Source of the DNA: CAZFQG01 sp964520785
Lineage (GTDB): Bacteria; Planctomycetota; Planctomycetia; Pirellulales; Thermoguttaceae
Assembly (NCBI GenBank): GCA_964520785.1
Contig: CAZFQG010000267.1
Location: forward strand, 1 to 6,587
Direction of reading: 5' to 3'
DNA: 6,587 bases
This document shows positions 6,025-6,587 of this stretch, piece by piece. The notes under the pieces were generated by a model. The model worked only from the letters and a program-made list of their open reading frames with translations, made no database searches and was not told the origin of the DNA. Each line of letters starts with the position of its first letter. Position 1 is the first letter of the stretch. Position numbers and translations under genes: made by a program.

Positions 6025-6291
6025 ATGAGAACCGCAAAGTCCGGGGATCGGCCCGTTTCTTCGGCGATCCGTTTCCCCTACGAGCAAAAGTTTCCGGCCC
6101 TTTTGCTGCCGGCGGTACAGGCGGCGCGCGAGGCGGCCAGACGAATGACGCGCGGCAACAACCTCAAGCAGATCGGGCTGGCGATTCATACCTACCACGA
6201 TGGGCACGATGCCATGCCAATGGTGACGCCCTATTCGGACCTCAGCGTTTACGCGACCGGCGGCGAGCAGGTATCGCTCCCGGACGAGTAA
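6025..6291 (+). pseudogene. DUF1559 (planctomycete pilin-like) relic, internally deleted
   Basis: The 88-codon frame contains LLLPAVQAAREAARR, then NNLKQIGLAIHTYHD: the strongly conserved N-terminal part of DUF1559 proteins. It ends with SDLSVYATGGEQVSLPDE, which resembles the family's C-terminus (DLSVYRALATRAGGEVVS-like). Full-length members have roughly 250-400 residues, so the whole middle is gone, with a junction near 6215-6235. The prepilin leader and hydrophobic helix that should precede LLLPAV are also absent, replaced by an unrelated start (MRTAKSGD). Such a product could not be processed and assembled as a pseudopilin. It starts 19 bases after the amidohydrolase stop codon without a recognisable ribosome binding site. 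DUF1559 genes are highly multiplied in planctomycetes, so relics of this kind are expected. Confidence 0.7.
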
Positions 6292-6330
6292 TGCCGACCG
6301 CTTCCGAGTTCACAATCAGTATTCGTATCC

Positions 6331-6355
6331 GGAGGAAATCATGGGAACCACTTGA
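6331..6355 (+). other. Strong ribosome binding site with a four-codon frame
   Basis: GGAGGA (6331-6336) sits four bases before ATG 6341, but the frame stops after Met-Gly-Thr-Thr (TGA 6353-6355). It may be the abandoned start of a gene that once followed the DUF1559 copy, or chance. No product can be claimed. Confidence 0.25.
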
Positions 6356-6384
6356 TTACGAAATCCCTAACGTTGATCAATAAT

Positions 6385-6445
6385 AACCCCTCGAAAGCTG
6401 TGCTTTTCTTGGGTTTTCCACCGCCCAGATACATCAAAAGTATCT
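6385..6445. other. Two inverted repeats in the gap before the tRNA
   Basis: AACCC (6385-6389) can pair with GGGTT (6411-6415), enclosing a second small stem AAAGC-TGT-GCTTT (6394-6406). Then AGATAC (6427-6432) and GTATCT (6440-6445) form a perfect 6-bp dyad with a 7-base loop. The first structure runs into TTT and might be a weak terminator for the amidohydrolase transcript. The second has no T run. Apart from these, the stretch 6292-6464 shows no gene I can support. Confidence 0.3.
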
Positions 6446-6464
6446 TCCAGAAGCCCAAACCCGG

Positions 6465-6493
6465 TTGACCCGGGGCGGAGAGCTAGGTAGAAT
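6465..6493 (+). promoter_or_regulatory. Promoter of the tRNA-Ala gene
   Basis: TTGACC (6465-6470) and TAGAAT (6488-6493) each match consensus at five of six positions and are separated by the ideal 17 bases. Transcription would start at about 6500, some 33 bases before the tRNA. A short T run (6495-6501) lies at the expected start region. Confidence 0.7.
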
Positions 6494-6532
6494 TCTTTTT
6501 TCGCCACTTAAGAGGCATTCCTTCGGTAACCT

Positions 6533-6587
6533 GGGGGATTAGCTCAGTTGGGAGAGCGTTTGGCTGGCAGCCAAAAGGTCACCGGTT
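6533..6587 (+). tRNA. tRNA-Ala, anticodon GGC (3' end beyond the window)
   Basis: The cloverleaf can be followed through the anticodon arm. GGGGGAT (6533-6539) is the 5' acceptor strand and GCTC/GAGC (6542-6545, 6554-6557) is the D stem. TTTGG/CCAAA (6559-6563, 6571-6575) closes a seven-base loop CTGGCAG with anticodon GGC at 6566-6568. An AGGTC variable region and the first T-arm bases ACCGGTT follow, and the window ends there. GGC reads GCC/GCU alanine codons. The third base pair (G3:U70, the alanine identity element) cannot be checked because the 3' half is missing. Confidence 0.93.

Noticed and set aside
5168..6028. Plus-strand 286-codon frame inside the amidohydrolase gene
   Set aside because: The product is an Arg/Pro/His-rich shadow without domains.
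6025..6587. Mobile-element insertion at the tRNA-Ala gene
   Set aside because: There is no integrase, and no direct repeat of the tRNA end can be seen because the 3' end of the tRNA lies outside the window.

Overview
This 6.6 kb, GC-rich window most likely comes from a member of the Planctomycetota. The evidence is the combination of protein families: a DUF4838 protein, a DUF1080 (3-keto-disaccharide hydrolase domain) protein, a secreted beta-helix protein, a Tat-exported amidohydrolase and a DUF1559 (pilin-like) relic, together with a short AGTGGCAG tandem repeat of a kind I recall from planctomycete intergenic regions. The assignment rests on family recognition, not on a database search.

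Layout, all on the + strand. Bases 2-565 are the 3' end of a DUF4838 protein gene, whose start lies before the window. A hairpin at 610-637 probably marks the end of that transcript. Bases 690-1252 hold a decayed gene: a piece of the middle of a GH2-type glycoside hydrolase in one frame, then a carbohydrate-binding-like C-terminal domain in another. Next come a promoter (1313-1340) and a perfect 14-bp dyad (1333-1346) lying across its -10 box. They precede a run of three intact genes for exported carbohydrate-active proteins: DUF1080 (1410-2114), a right-handed beta-helix protein (2156-3433) and a clan GH-A, beta-agarase-like hydrolase (3580-4980). The beta-helix and hydrolase genes are separated by a 146-bp gap containing the AGTGGCAG repeats. 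A hairpin with a T run (4997-5028) then precedes a Tat-exported metal-dependent amidohydrolase (5052-6005). A DUF1559 relic (6025-6291) has kept its two conserved ends and lost its middle. About 170 bp without a convincing gene follow, and the window ends in a tRNA-Ala(GGC) with a good sigma-70-type promoter, cut off at the right edge.

How the genes may work together (inference): the three genes after 1313 look like an operon for extracytoplasmic breakdown of a polysaccharide or glycoside. The beta-helix protein would bind or cleave the polymer, the GH-A enzyme would trim oligosaccharides, and the DUF1080 protein would act on (possibly 3-keto) glycosides. The amidohydrolase may be a fourth member, reached by readthrough of the hairpin or from a possible promoter inside the end of the hydrolase gene. 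The dyad resembles the TAC-N4-GTA core of BlaI/MecI-type operators, which suggests derepression control. The two relics flanking the intact genes suggest that this locus is turning over.
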